From: an uncultured Senegalimassilia sp.
Lineage (GTDB): Bacteria; Actinomycetota; Coriobacteriia; Coriobacteriales; Eggerthellaceae
DNA length: 64,000 bases
Reading direction: 5' to 3'
Assembly (NCBI RefSeq): GCF_902464545.1
Contig: NZ_CABQJR010000011.1
Coordinates: 3,165 to 67,164 of the forward strand
Shown: positions 34,632 through 43,348 of the stretch, piece by piece
How the letters are laid out: each line of letters begins with the position of its first letter
Position numbering within the stretch: position 1 is the first letter of the stretch
Made by a program: the position numbers and the translations under genes
Notes under the pieces: model-generated
What the model saw: the letters and a program-made list of their open reading frames with translations, nothing else
What the model was told of the DNA's origin: nothing
The model's database searches: none

Positions 34632-36430
34632 CCGACCCATCCCATATCCGAAATTTCAGCATCATCGCCCATATCGACCATGGCAAGTCCACGCTCTCCG
34701 ACCGCGTCTTGGAGATGACCGGCACCGTGGCGCATCGCGATATGCAGGCCCAGCTGCTTGACAGCATGGACATCGAGCGCGAACGCGGCATCACCATCAA
34801 AAGCCAGGCCGTTCGCGTCAACTATACCGCCGATGATGGCGAGACGTACCAGTTCAACCTCATCGACACCCCTGGTCATGTCGATTTCACTTACGAGGTC
34901 AGCCGCAGTCTGGCTGCATGCGAAGGCGCCGTGCTCGTGGTCGATGCCACCCAGGGCGTCGAGGCGCAAACGGTGGCTAACGCCATGATGGCCATGAACG
35001 CCAACCTTGAGATCATCCCGCTCATCAATAAGATCGACCTTCCCAGTGCCGAGCCCGAGCGCGTCAAGGCCGAGATCGAGGATGGCCTTGCGATCCCGGC
35101 TGACGACGCCGTGCTGGCAAGCGGCAAAACCGGCGTGGGCGTCCACGACCTGCTCGAGGCCGTGGTGTACAACATCCCCGCGCCGCAGGGCGACGCCGAT
35201 GCGCCCCTGCGCGCGCTCATCTTCGACAGCTACTTCGATCCGTACCGCGGCGTTGTGGCTCTGGTGCGCGTGGTGGACGGCGCCATGCGCAAGGGCCAGA
35301 AACTCAAGCTCATGGCCAGCGGCAAGATTATCCTGGCCGAAGAGGTGGGAGCGCGTCATCCTGCCGAGGAGCCGCTGCCGCAGCTCGGCGTGGGCGAGGT
35401 CGGTTACCTGGTCACCGGCCTGAAGGACCTTTCCCAGGTTAAGGTGGGCGATACGCTCACGTTGGCCGAGGGCGGCGTCGACGAGCCCCTGCCGGGTTAT
35501 CGTGAGGCCAAGCCCATGGTCTACACGGGCCTGTTCCCCATCGATTCCGATCAGTACGAGCCGCTCAAAGAGGCGCTCGAGAAGCTGTCGCTCAACGACC
35601 CTGCGCTCATCTGGGAACCCGAGAAGTCCCATGCGCTTGGCTTCGGCTTCCGTGTGGGCTTTTTGGGCCTGCTGCATATGGAAGTGGTCAAGGAGCGCCT
35701 GGAACGCGAGTTCAACCTGGACCTGCTCGCCACCGCGCCTTCGGTGGAGTATCACGTGTTTCGTCAAGGCGGCGAGATGATCAGCCTGCATTCCCCGCAG
35801 GAGATGCCCGACCCCGGCGAGATCGAGCGCATCGAGGAGCCTTACTTGAAGGCGAAGATCCTCATCCCGCCCGATTACGTCGGCGCGGTCATGGACCTGA
35901 CCGTGGCGCGTCGCGGCACGTTCGTCACCATGAACTACCTGTCGCAGCACACGGTGGAAATGCTGTGGGAGATTCCGCTCTCGGAGCTGATCATGGACTA
36001 CTTCGACAAGCTCAAGTCCAACACAAAAGGCTACGCCAGCCTTGACTACGACTTCGACGGATACAAGCCATCGAACCTGGTCAAGCTTGATATCCTGCTT
36101 TCCGGTAAGCCTATCGACGCGCTCAGCTTCATCGTGCATCGCGATAAAGCTTACGATCGCGGCCGCGTGCTTACCGAAAAGCTCAAGGAGATCATACCTC
36201 GCCAGATGTTCGAGGTTCCTATCCAGGCCGCCATCGGTGGACGCGTGCTTGCGCGCGAGACGGTGAAGGCCAAGCGCAAGGACGTGCTAGCGAAGTGCTA
36301 CGGCGGCGACATCAGCCGCAAGCGCAAGCTGCTCGAGAAGCAGAAGCAGGGCAAGAAGCGCATGAAGGCCATCGGCAACGTCGAGGTGCCGCAGGAAGCG
36401 TTCATGGCTATTTTGAAGGTCGACGATTAG
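34628..36430 (+). CDS. lepA: Elongation factor 4 (LepA), ribosome back-translocating GTPase
   Basis: 600 aa, normal length. P-loop AHIDHGKSTLSDR (about residues 14-26), switch region ERERGITIKSQ, DTPGHVDF and NKIDLPSAEPE. EF-G-like domains II, III and V follow, then the LepA-specific C-terminal domain ending KKRMKAIGNVEVPQEAF. ATG 34628 is preceded by AGAGGGGG and overlaps the stop of the short upstream frame. The longer in-frame reading from 34526 has no homologous content. Confidence 0.97.
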   Translation: MTDPSHIRNFSIIAHIDHGKSTLSDRVLEMTGTVAHRDMQAQLLDSMDIERERGITIKSQAVRVNYTADDGETYQFNLIDTPGHVDFTYEVSRSLAACEGAVLVVDATQGVEAQTVANAMMAMNANLEIIPLINKIDLPSAEPERVKAEIEDGLAIPADDAVLASGKTGVGVHDLLEAVVYNIPAPQGDADAPLRALIFDSYFDPYRGVVALVRVVDGAMRKGQKLKLMASGKIILAEEVGARHPAEEPLPQLGVGEVGYLVTGLKDLSQVKVGDTLTLAEGGVDEPLPGYREAKPMVYTGLFPIDSDQYEPLKEALEKLSLNDPALIWEPEKSHALGFGFRVGFLGLLHMEVVKERLEREFNLDLLATAPSVEYHVFRQGGEMISLHSPQEMPDPGEIERIEEPYLKAKILIPPDYVGAVMDLTVARRGTFVTMNYLSQHTVEMLWEIPLSELIMDYFDKLKSNTKGYASLDYDFDGYKPSNLVKLDILLSGKPIDALSFIVHRDKAYDRGRVLTEKLKEIIPRQMFEVPIQAAIGGRVLARETVKAKRKDVLAKCYGGDISRKRKLLEKQKQGKKRMKAIGNVEVPQEAFMAILKVDD

Positions 36431-36445
36431 GGGCTGTTGCGAAAT

Positions 36446-36640
36446 ATGGGCGCAAAGCGCGACGATTACAACTGGTTGGACGATGCGTTCGACGATAAGA
36501 AGGCTCGCGAAGAGCTCGAGCGGGCTCAGCGCGGCGGTACGAAGGCCGCAGGTCTTGGCTGCATCGTGGTGGTCATAGCCCTTATCGTATTGCTCGGGTT
36601 CACGCTGGTCTCCGGTGTGAACATCCTGTCTGCGATGTAG
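36446..36640 (+). CDS. Small single-pass membrane protein, unknown
   Basis: 64 aa. A charged N-terminus (MGAKRDDYNWLDDAFDDKK) is followed by one hydrophobic helix (GLGCIVVVIALIVLLGF, about residues 36-52). Not a family I recognise. It fits between lepA (15 bases) and dusB (9 bases), so it is probably translated as part of that run. AGGGG lies about 12 bases before the ATG; TTG 36437 is an alternative start. Confidence 0.6.
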   Translation: MGAKRDDYNWLDDAFDDKKAREELERAQRGGTKAAGLGCIVVVIALIVLLGFTLVSGVNILSAM

Positions 36641-36649
36641 GGCGGGCGC

Positions 36650-37621
36650 ATGTACGATTTCTTTAATCGCCATCGCCTGCTGCTTGCGCCCATGGCGGGC
36701 GTTTCGGACATGGCGTTTCGCACGCTGTGCCGCGAGCAAGGCGCCGATTTGACGTATACCGAAATGGTTTCCGCCAAGGGCCTTTCCTATGCCAACGAGA
36801 AAACGCGTCATCTACTCGACCTGGCGCAAGGCGAGGATATGGTCGCTGTGCAGCTTTTCGGCCACGAGCCCGACACCATGGCGTCCCAAGCAGCTTGGAT
36901 CGAGCAGGTCATGGGCGAAAATCTCGCCTATATCGATATCAACATGGGATGCCCTGCGCGCAAGATCGTCACGAAAGGCGACGGCAGCGCGCTTATGCGC
37001 GATCCGGACCTGGCCGCCTCCATCGTGTCTGCGGTAAGCCGGGCGGTGGAACATCCCGTTACCGTTAAGTTCCGCCGTGGATGGGCCATGGGGTGCGAAA
37101 CCGCCCCTGAATTCGCGGTTCGTATGCAGGATGCCGGGGCCGCTGCGGTCGCGGTGCACGGCCGTTACGCCGAGCAGCTGTATCGCGGGTGCGCCGATTG
37201 GGGCGTCGTTGCGCGCGTTAAGCAGGCGGTGGATGTGCCCGTGGTCGGCAACGGCGACGTCAAATGCGGCGCAGATGCCGTGGCCATTACCCGGGAGACC
37301 GGATGCGATGCCGTTATGATCGCACGTGCCGCTGAAGGCAACCCGTGGATATTCTCCCAGGCCGCTGCAGCGCTTGCAGGCTCGCCGGAGCCTTGCGCGC
37401 CCACCGTGCAACAGCGAATCGCCATGGCTCGACGCCATGCACGGCTGCTCGCGCAGCGCGAAGGGCGCAACATCGTGCGCATGCGCAAGCACGCCATGTG
37501 GTATATGACGGGCCTTCCCGGTGCCGCTGCGGCGCGCGGGAAGATCAACGCCTGCGTGGGTGTGGACGATTTCGACGCCGTGTTTGACGAGCTGCTCGAG
37601 ATAGCGGGAAGCCATGCATGA
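36650..37621 (+). CDS. dusB: tRNA-dihydrouridine synthase, DusB-like
   Basis: 323 aa FMN enzyme reducing uridines in the tRNA D-loop. LLLAPMAGVSDMAFR at the start, YIDINMGCPARKIVTKGDGS with the catalytic cysteine (about residue 104), and GNGDV/MIARAAEGNPWIF in the FMN-phosphate region. The last codons overlap hemW (ATGCATGA). Confidence 0.95.
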   Translation: MYDFFNRHRLLLAPMAGVSDMAFRTLCREQGADLTYTEMVSAKGLSYANEKTRHLLDLAQGEDMVAVQLFGHEPDTMASQAAWIEQVMGENLAYIDINMGCPARKIVTKGDGSALMRDPDLAASIVSAVSRAVEHPVTVKFRRGWAMGCETAPEFAVRMQDAGAAAVAVHGRYAEQLYRGCADWGVVARVKQAVDVPVVGNGDVKCGADAVAITRETGCDAVMIARAAEGNPWIFSQAAAALAGSPEPCAPTVQQRIAMARRHARLLAQREGRNIVRMRKHAMWYMTGLPGAAAARGKINACVGVDDFDAVFDELLEIAGSHA

Positions 37622-38720
37622 TCCTTATCGCGCGCTGTACCTGCATCTGCCGTTCTGCGTGAAGCGTTGCAGCTATTGCGACTTCGCCACTGCCGCCGTG
37701 CCCGCCGAAAGCCCGCAAATCGACGAATACGTGGAAGACCTGTGCCTGCAGATTCGCCGCAAGTCTAAGGAAGGCGAGCTTGGAAGCATTTCGACGGTGT
37801 ATCTTGGCGGCGGCACTCCTTCCCATGTGGGCATGCCGCGGCTGTCCATGTTGCTTTACACCCTGGGGCTTTCCATACGTCTGGAACCCGATGTGGAATG
37901 CACTATGGAGGCGAACCCCGAAAGCCTGACCTCTTCCATGGTCCGTGACATATGGGCGCTTGGCGTGAACAGGCTCTCCATCGGCGTGCAAAGCTTCGAT
38001 GACCATGTGCTCGGCATCTTGGGGCGCGCCCATGATGCGCAAGGGGCGAAGCGGGCCATCGCATGTGCGCGGGAACGGTTCGAAAACGTCAGCGTCGACC
38101 TTATGTGCGGCATTCCCGGGCAAAGCATCGAGTCGTTCGAGGACAGCGTTAAAACCGCCATCGATTGCGGGGTTCCCCACGTCAGCGTGTATCCGCTTAC
38201 CATCGAGCCGCATACACCCTTCGACGCTATGGTTTTGTCCGGCCAGCTTGCAGAGCCCGATGACGATGTCGAAGCCGAGCATATGCAGGCGGCGGAGCAC
38301 ATCCTCTCCCAGGCTGGATATGAGCGCTACGAAGTGGCAAGCTATGCGAAACCCGGGTTCGAGTGCCGTCACAACATCGCGTACTGGACCGGCGTTTCCT
38401 ACCTTGGCCTGGGGCGTAGCGCGGCTAGCATGACGCAGAACGCCGAGCGGCGCATGCGCGTCCAAGATGGTCAGGTCACCGATGACCTCGACGCTGGGGA
38501 AATGGTTGCCGAGGATATGATGCTGGGCATGCGCATGTCGCGCGGTATTTCCGATGACCTGGTGCAGCGGGCCGCGCAGCTGCTGCCGAAAACCCGGGAG
38601 ACGCTCGACGCGCTCGCCGAGCAAGGGCTGTGCGAGCACGTCGACGGACGCTGGCGCCCCACTGAACGTGGTTGGCTGTGCGGCAATCAGCTGTACGGCG
38701 CCTTGTTCGATTTAGCATAA
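37614..38720 (+). CDS. hemW: HemW-like radical SAM haem chaperone
   Basis: 368 aa, the protein formerly called oxygen-independent coproporphyrinogen III oxidase-like. Radical SAM motif FCVKRCSYCDF (Cys15, Cys19, Cys22), GGGTPSHVG and NRLSIGVQSFDD. It is shorter than HemN and lacks its N-terminal extension, so haem trafficking rather than coproporphyrinogen oxidation is more likely. The nearby CXXCH lipoprotein shows that the organism probably uses haem c. It overlaps dusB by 8 bases. Confidence 0.92.
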   Translation: MHDPYRALYLHLPFCVKRCSYCDFATAAVPAESPQIDEYVEDLCLQIRRKSKEGELGSISTVYLGGGTPSHVGMPRLSMLLYTLGLSIRLEPDVECTMEANPESLTSSMVRDIWALGVNRLSIGVQSFDDHVLGILGRAHDAQGAKRAIACARERFENVSVDLMCGIPGQSIESFEDSVKTAIDCGVPHVSVYPLTIEPHTPFDAMVLSGQLAEPDDDVEAEHMQAAEHILSQAGYERYEVASYAKPGFECRHNIAYWTGVSYLGLGRSAASMTQNAERRMRVQDGQVTDDLDAGEMVAEDMMLGMRMSRGISDDLVQRAAQLLPKTRETLDALAEQGLCEHVDGRWRPTERGWLCGNQLYGALFDLA

Positions 38721-38753
38721 GGAGTGTCCGTTTCTTACGATTCGGTGCAATAT

Positions 38754-38780
38754 TTAGCACTCCCACCATCTCGCTGCTAA
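38754..38780 (+). promoter_or_regulatory. CIRCE-like HrcA operator, degenerate right arm
   Basis: TTAGCACTC, 9 bases, CGCTGCTAA. The left arm matches the CIRCE consensus fully; the right arm matches 6 of 9 (GAGTGCTAA expected). It lies 56 bases before the hrcA start. Confidence 0.78.
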
Positions 38781-38835
38781 TATTAGCTGTTACGAATTGG
38801 TTATACCGTAGTGGGTGAAAGGATGGTGGGGAAGC

Positions 38836-39852
38836 GTGCTTTCGGATAGGCGTCAAAAAGTGCTCGCAGCGCTCATTGAGGAATACGTCGCGCGCGCTCT
38901 GCCGGTAGGTTCGCGCACGCTTACCGAACGTTATCAGCTCGGCGTAAGCCCTGCGACCGTGCGCAACGAGCTTTCGGTTCTCGAGGACGGGGGCTATATT
39001 GCCCAGCCCCACACCTCTGCGGGCAGGATTCCCACTGATCAAGGCTACCGCGCCTTCGTCGACGACCTGCTCTCCCAGGAAGGCGGCGAACAAGAGGACG
39101 AGCGTTGCCAAGAAGCGGCTGACAAGCTCAGGCAAAGCGCTTCGGAACTTGATGACCTGGTCGAGCAGACCTCCGAAGCCCTAACGCGCCTTACCGACTG
39201 CCTGTCCATCGTGCTCGCCCCGTCGGTGCTCGATCTGCACATCAAGCAGCTTTCGCTTATCTCTCTAACGCCCACCAACGCGCTTGTCGTTGTGGTCACC
39301 GAAGACGGCCAAGTGTTTAACCGCCATATGGATTTTGCCGAAGAGGTGTCCAGCGACGAGCTGGCCCGCGTGCAACATCTGCTCAACGAGGTGTTCGGTG
39401 GCAACACGCTTCACGATATCGAACACGGCTTGGGCCGGGGCATGTCGGAGGCGTTTGCCGACCCGCTCGTGCGCATGACGCTCGACGAGGTTCTCTCATG
39501 CCTGCGGGAGGGCGAGGGATCGCGTGCCCACAGCCTTGGGTTCAGCTCGCTTTTGTCTCAGCCCGAGTTCAGCCAATCGCAGGCGGTGCTTCCCGTCATG
39601 CAGGTGCTCGAGGATGATACGGTGCTGCTGCACATCCTTGACGACACGGCATGCCAAACCGACGGCAGGCCCACGGTGCGCATCGGCTCGGAGAACCAGG
39701 CCTCCGAGCTGTCCGGCGTATCGGTTGTGGCCAGCCGCTACGGTCGCGGCGATTCCGCCGGTGTGGTGGCGGTCATCGGCCCTACGCGCATGGACTATTC
39801 GAAGGTATTACGCGCGGTCCGCATCGCGGGCACCGCGCTCGGTGATTTGTAG
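38836..39852 (+). CDS. hrcA: Heat-inducible transcription repressor HrcA
   Basis: 338 aa. Winged-helix N-terminus (QLGVSPATVRNELSVLEDGGYI, about residues 40-61) that binds CIRCE, followed by a GAF-like dimerisation region. GTG 38836 follows a GGTGGGG purine run; GTG 38815 would add seven residues. A CIRCE-like site upstream implies autoregulation, and dnaJ is the next gene. The C-terminal SVVASRYGRGDSAGVVAVIGP is the usual family end. Confidence 0.95.
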   Translation: MLSDRRQKVLAALIEEYVARALPVGSRTLTERYQLGVSPATVRNELSVLEDGGYIAQPHTSAGRIPTDQGYRAFVDDLLSQEGGEQEDERCQEAADKLRQSASELDDLVEQTSEALTRLTDCLSIVLAPSVLDLHIKQLSLISLTPTNALVVVVTEDGQVFNRHMDFAEEVSSDELARVQHLLNEVFGGNTLHDIEHGLGRGMSEAFADPLVRMTLDEVLSCLREGEGSRAHSLGFSSLLSQPEFSQSQAVLPVMQVLEDDTVLLHILDDTACQTDGRPTVRIGSENQASELSGVSVVASRYGRGDSAGVVAVIGPTRMDYSKVLRAVRIAGTALGDL

Positions 39853-39902
39853 GAACCTGGCGGGGTGCCCTGCTGGGAAATGGAAAGGTGGATACGGCCA
39901 AC

Positions 39903-41024
39903 ATGGCGAAGGACTTGTACGAAGTTCTCGGCGTCTCCCGTGATGCCACGGAGGCGGATATCAAGAAGGCGTTTCGCCGCAAGGCGCGCGAGCTGCATCC
40001 TGATGTGAACAAGGCCCCCGATGCCGAGGACCAGTTCAAAGAGCTCAACGAAGCCTACGACGTGCTCAGCGATGCGAACAAGCGCGCGCAGTACGACCGG
40101 TTCGGCACCGTTTCCGGCGCGGCTGGCGGCGGTAGCGGCTATGTCGACTTCGACGACCTGTTCGGCGGTGGGTTCGGCGATATCTTCAGCAGTTTCTTCG
40201 GCGGCGGTGGCGCTGGCGGTGCCCGTCAGCAGCGCACCGATGGGCGCGATATGGGCGTCGGCCTGCGTTTGACGCTCGAGGAAGTGGCAACCGGTGCCAA
40301 GAAGGAGATCGTCTACGATCGCTTGGCTCCGTGCGCTGATTGCGACGGTACGGGCATGGCCGAAGGTGGCAAGCAGGTCACCTGCCCCGAATGTGGCGGC
40401 AAAGGCCGTGTGGTTACCGTGCAGCATACGTTCTTGGGCGATATGCAGACGGCAACCACCTGCAGCAAATGCAACGGCACCGGTCAAACCATCGACAATC
40501 CGTGCCCCGAATGCGGCGGTCAAGGGCGCGTGCCCGATCGTCAGCGTGTCACCGTGGAGGTTCCCGTCGGCATTCGCGATTCTCAGCAGCTGCGCCTTAC
40601 CGGTTTCGGCGAGGCGGGTTTGCGCGGGGCGGCCTCCGGCGACCTTATCGTCACGTGCCGCATTCAGCCGCATGAGTTCTTCGAGCGCGATGGCGATGAC
40701 CTGCATTGTCGCGCCAACGTGTCCATCGTCCAGGCAACGCTCGGGTCCGAAATCGAGGTCGACGGCATCTTCGAAGACGAGAAGGTCAAGGTCCGTATCC
40801 CCGAAGGACTGCAGAACGATCAAATCGTGCGCGTGAAGGGCTTCGGCATGCCGCGTTTCCGAAGCGAGGCACGTGGTGATATGTACGTCCACGTTACCGT
40901 CGCGGTGCCGAAGAAGGTCACTAAGAAGCAGCGAGAGCTTCTCGAGCAGCTCGCCCACGAAATGGGAGAGGACGTTGCCGAGGCCCGCACGCCGCTGCAG
41001 AAACTGCGCGACAAGTTCAATTAG
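39903..41024 (+). CDS. dnaJ: Chaperone DnaJ
   Basis: 373 aa. J domain (about 1-70) with the HPD signature in ARELHPDVNKA, a Gly/Phe-rich linker (GGGFGDIFSSFFGGGGAGG), four CXXCXGXG zinc repeats (CADCDGTG, CPECGGKG, CSKCNGTG, CPECGGQG) and two client-binding beta domains. I chose ATG 39903 (MAKDLYEVLG) with AAAGGTGG upstream; GTG 39888 would add five residues. Co-transcribed with hrcA; no dnaK or grpE here, so this is a second, HrcA-linked locus. Confidence 0.96.
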   Translation: MAKDLYEVLGVSRDATEADIKKAFRRKARELHPDVNKAPDAEDQFKELNEAYDVLSDANKRAQYDRFGTVSGAAGGGSGYVDFDDLFGGGFGDIFSSFFGGGGAGGARQQRTDGRDMGVGLRLTLEEVATGAKKEIVYDRLAPCADCDGTGMAEGGKQVTCPECGGKGRVVTVQHTFLGDMQTATTCSKCNGTGQTIDNPCPECGGQGRVPDRQRVTVEVPVGIRDSQQLRLTGFGEAGLRGAASGDLIVTCRIQPHEFFERDGDDLHCRANVSIVQATLGSEIEVDGIFEDEKVKVRIPEGLQNDQIVRVKGFGMPRFRSEARGDMYVHVTVAVPKKVTKKQRELLEQLAHEMGEDVAEARTPLQKLRDKFN

Positions 41025-41027
41025 TCC

Positions 41028-41058
41028 GCTTTCCCGCTCAGCGTTCGAGCGGGAAAGC
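41028..41058 (+). terminator. Hairpin after dnaJ, no U-run
   Basis: GCTTTCCCGCTC (41028-41039) pairs perfectly with GAGCGGGAAAGC (41047-41058). It starts 3 bases after the dnaJ stop. Confidence 0.55.
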
Positions 41059-41067
41059 TCGTGCTCG

Positions 41068-41112
41068 ACGCTTTGCGCAATCGTGTATCGAACGGTTGCG
41101 CAAAGCGTTTTC
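41068..41112 (+). terminator. Second hairpin after dnaJ with a short T-run
   Basis: ACGCTTTGCGCAA (41068-41080) pairs perfectly with TTGCGCAAAGCGT (41096-41108), followed by TTTCG. It lies between dnaJ and rsmE. Confidence 0.65.
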
Positions 41113-41261
41113 GTTCCGGTTCGCGTTTCGTTCAACCATTCAACCGTCGGCAACTTTCGAGTGCTGGCCGTTGCGCTGCCCGTCATGCAGGGTTTCGGAC
41201 AACCGGACCGGAAGTGCTCGCATTCGTTCAATAAGCCCTATGCTCGCAGATAAGGATTCCC

Positions 41262-42059
41262 GTGTCGCTTCCTCAGTTTTTCCTCGATGAACAGGTTTTG
41301 GCCGATGAGGTCCAGGAACAGTTCCCGTTGGCGCTTTCGCGCGATGATGCGAAGCATGCCAAGGTATTGCGCCTTGACCCCGGAGAGCATATCGCCGTGG
41401 TGGATGCGGCGCAGGACTATTTCGAATGCGAGATCATGTCTTTTGATGGCGCTTTGCCTATCGTCGCCATCTCGGGCCATCTTGATGGCAAGCCGATCGC
41501 CGCGCATGTTTGCCTAGTGCAGGGCCTTGCCAAGGGCGACAAAATGGAAACAGTCCTCCGCCATGCCACCGAGCTGGGCGTGTCCGAGTTCATTCCCTTC
41601 GCTGCCTCAAGAAGCATTATGAAGGTCGATGCAAAGAAAGCGGCGTCCAAAACCGAGCGATGGCAAGCTATCGCGAAAAGCGCCGCCATGCAATCAGGGC
41701 AAACCCACCTTGCTCATGTGCATCATCCCATGAAGCTTGCTCAGCTGAAAGAGGTGCTTGCAGCCTTCGACGCCGTCGTCGTGTGCTGGGAGGAAGCGCC
41801 CGGCACCGCACTGCTGCGCAATGCTCTTCGTCCGGCTGTTCTCAACGCATCAGAAGGTCATCTTGCGCGGATCGCGGTTGTGGTGGGCCCTGAAGGCGGC
41901 CTTGCCCAAGAAGAGGTTGACGCAATCCTTGCAAGCAACGCAAACGCGAGCATGGTTTCGCTCGGGTCCTCGATCTTGCGCACCGAAACCGCCGGTATCG
42001 TGGCGCCTGCTTTGGTGCTGTATGAAATGGGCGGCATGGGGGCAGGTGAGCGCGCATGA
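41262..42059 (+). CDS. rsmE: 16S rRNA (uracil1498-N3)-methyltransferase RsmE
   Basis: 265 aa SPOUT-class methyltransferase. N-terminal PUA-like part, then the knotted SAM site: VVVGPEGGLAQEEVDAI and SLGSSILRTETAGI near the C-terminus are diagnostic. GTG 41262 follows AAGGA. It overlaps mtaB by 4 bases. Confidence 0.95.
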   Translation: MSLPQFFLDEQVLADEVQEQFPLALSRDDAKHAKVLRLDPGEHIAVVDAAQDYFECEIMSFDGALPIVAISGHLDGKPIAAHVCLVQGLAKGDKMETVLRHATELGVSEFIPFAASRSIMKVDAKKAASKTERWQAIAKSAAMQSGQTHLAHVHHPMKLAQLKEVLAAFDAVVVCWEEAPGTALLRNALRPAVLNASEGHLARIAVVVGPEGGLAQEEVDAILASNANASMVSLGSSILRTETAGIVAPALVLYEMGGMGAGERA

Positions 42060-43279
42060 ACTTCGCCATCGTCAATCTCGGGTGCAAGGTGAATCGTGTG
42101 GAATCCGATTCGTTCGCCTCCGGTCTGCTTGCGCGCGGCGGTTTGGAAACTGGCCCCGATGCCGCCGATGTGGTGGTTGTCAATACGTGCACCGTCACCG
42201 GGGAGGCGGAGAAGAAAACGCGAAAGGCCGTCAGGCAGGTTTTGCGCGCCAACGCCAACTCGGATGTGGTGGTCACGGGTTGCGCCGCCGCCATCGATGC
42301 CGATGCATTCACGTCCATGGACCCCGCACGCGTGCACATCGCGGGAAAGTTGCAAGTCGATGACGTGCTCGACTGCCTCGTCGGCCCTATCGGCCACGGG
42401 GTTATGCCGCTTGCGGTTGGCGAGGGCTTTAGAACGCGCGTCGGTGTGAAGGTGCAAGACGGATGCAACAACGCATGCACGTATTGCATCGTGCACGTTG
42501 CTCGTGGTCGAGCTTCCAGCCGCCCTGCTCAGGCGATCATCTCCGAGTGCGTCGCCCTTGCGCGCGAAGGCGTTCGGGAGATCGTGCTCACCGGCATCAA
42601 TTTGGGTTCTTGGCACGAGCAGGGCGAAAACGGCAGGGAACGCCTTGACGTGCTGCTTGAGCGCTTGCTTGCCGAAACTGCCGATATTCACGAGGTTGGC
42701 GAGCCCCCTTGCCGGTTCCGTATCTCCAGCATCGAGCCCCGCGATGTCTCTGATGAGCTGATCGACTTGATGGCCCGGTCGGAAGGGCGTATTTGCCGTC
42801 ATCTGCACCTGCCATTGCAGTCGGGCAACTCGAAGGTGCTGCGAGAAATGCATCGTCCTTACAGCGCCGAGTACTTCGAAGAGCTTGTCGAAAAGCTGTA
42901 TGCCGCTATGCCCATGCTCTCGCTTTCCACCGACATCATCTGCGGATTCCCGGGCGAAACCGACCAGGAGTTCAACGATACCGTGGAGCTGGCTAAACGA
43001 TGCAGGTTCACGAAGATTCACGTGTTCCCATACTCTAAGCGCCAGGGAACCCCTGCCGCCGAACGCGTCGACCAGGTGGAGCCTGCGGTACGTACGGCGC
43101 GTGCGAAGCGTTTGCGCGAGGTCGCCGACGCCCTTCGCGCCCAGCAGCTGTCGGGTCGTGCCGGAACGACGGAGCTCGCATTGGTGGAGGAGGCCGGGCA
43201 GGCGATGACCGAAAGCTATTTCGAGGTGCCGGCTCCCCAAAACGCTTGCATCGGGCAATTGGTTGCCGTCAGCCTGTAG
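42056..43279 (+). CDS. mtaB: tRNA t6A37 methylthiotransferase MtaB
   Basis: 407 aa radical SAM enzyme that adds methylthio to t6A at position 37. The N-terminal MTTase domain begins NFAIVNLGCKVNRVESD with three cluster cysteines (Cys10, and those in NTCTVTGE and TGCAA). The radical SAM motif is CNNACTYCIV (about residue 138), followed by a TRAM-like end. GCKVN and CNNACTYC place it with MtaB rather than RimO or MiaB. RimO is encoded separately at 60548. Confidence 0.95.
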   Translation: MNFAIVNLGCKVNRVESDSFASGLLARGGLETGPDAADVVVVNTCTVTGEAEKKTRKAVRQVLRANANSDVVVTGCAAAIDADAFTSMDPARVHIAGKLQVDDVLDCLVGPIGHGVMPLAVGEGFRTRVGVKVQDGCNNACTYCIVHVARGRASSRPAQAIISECVALAREGVREIVLTGINLGSWHEQGENGRERLDVLLERLLAETADIHEVGEPPCRFRISSIEPRDVSDELIDLMARSEGRICRHLHLPLQSGNSKVLREMHRPYSAEYFEELVEKLYAAMPMLSLSTDIICGFPGETDQEFNDTVELAKRCRFTKIHVFPYSKRQGTPAAERVDQVEPAVRTARAKRLREVADALRAQQLSGRAGTTELALVEEAGQAMTESYFEVPAPQNACIGQLVAVSL

Positions 43280-43335
43280 CTTGTGCGCTACATGTGCGCC
43301 CTTCGCGTGCGCGAGGCAACCGCGAACGGGCGTGC

Positions 43336-43341
43336 TATACT
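43336..43341 (+). promoter_or_regulatory. -10 of a leaderless promoter for phoH
   Basis: TATACT ends 7 bases before the ATG of phoH, and no Shine-Dalgarno is present, as in leaderless actinobacterial transcripts. Confidence 0.6.
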
Positions 43342-43348
43342 TGCTGGC

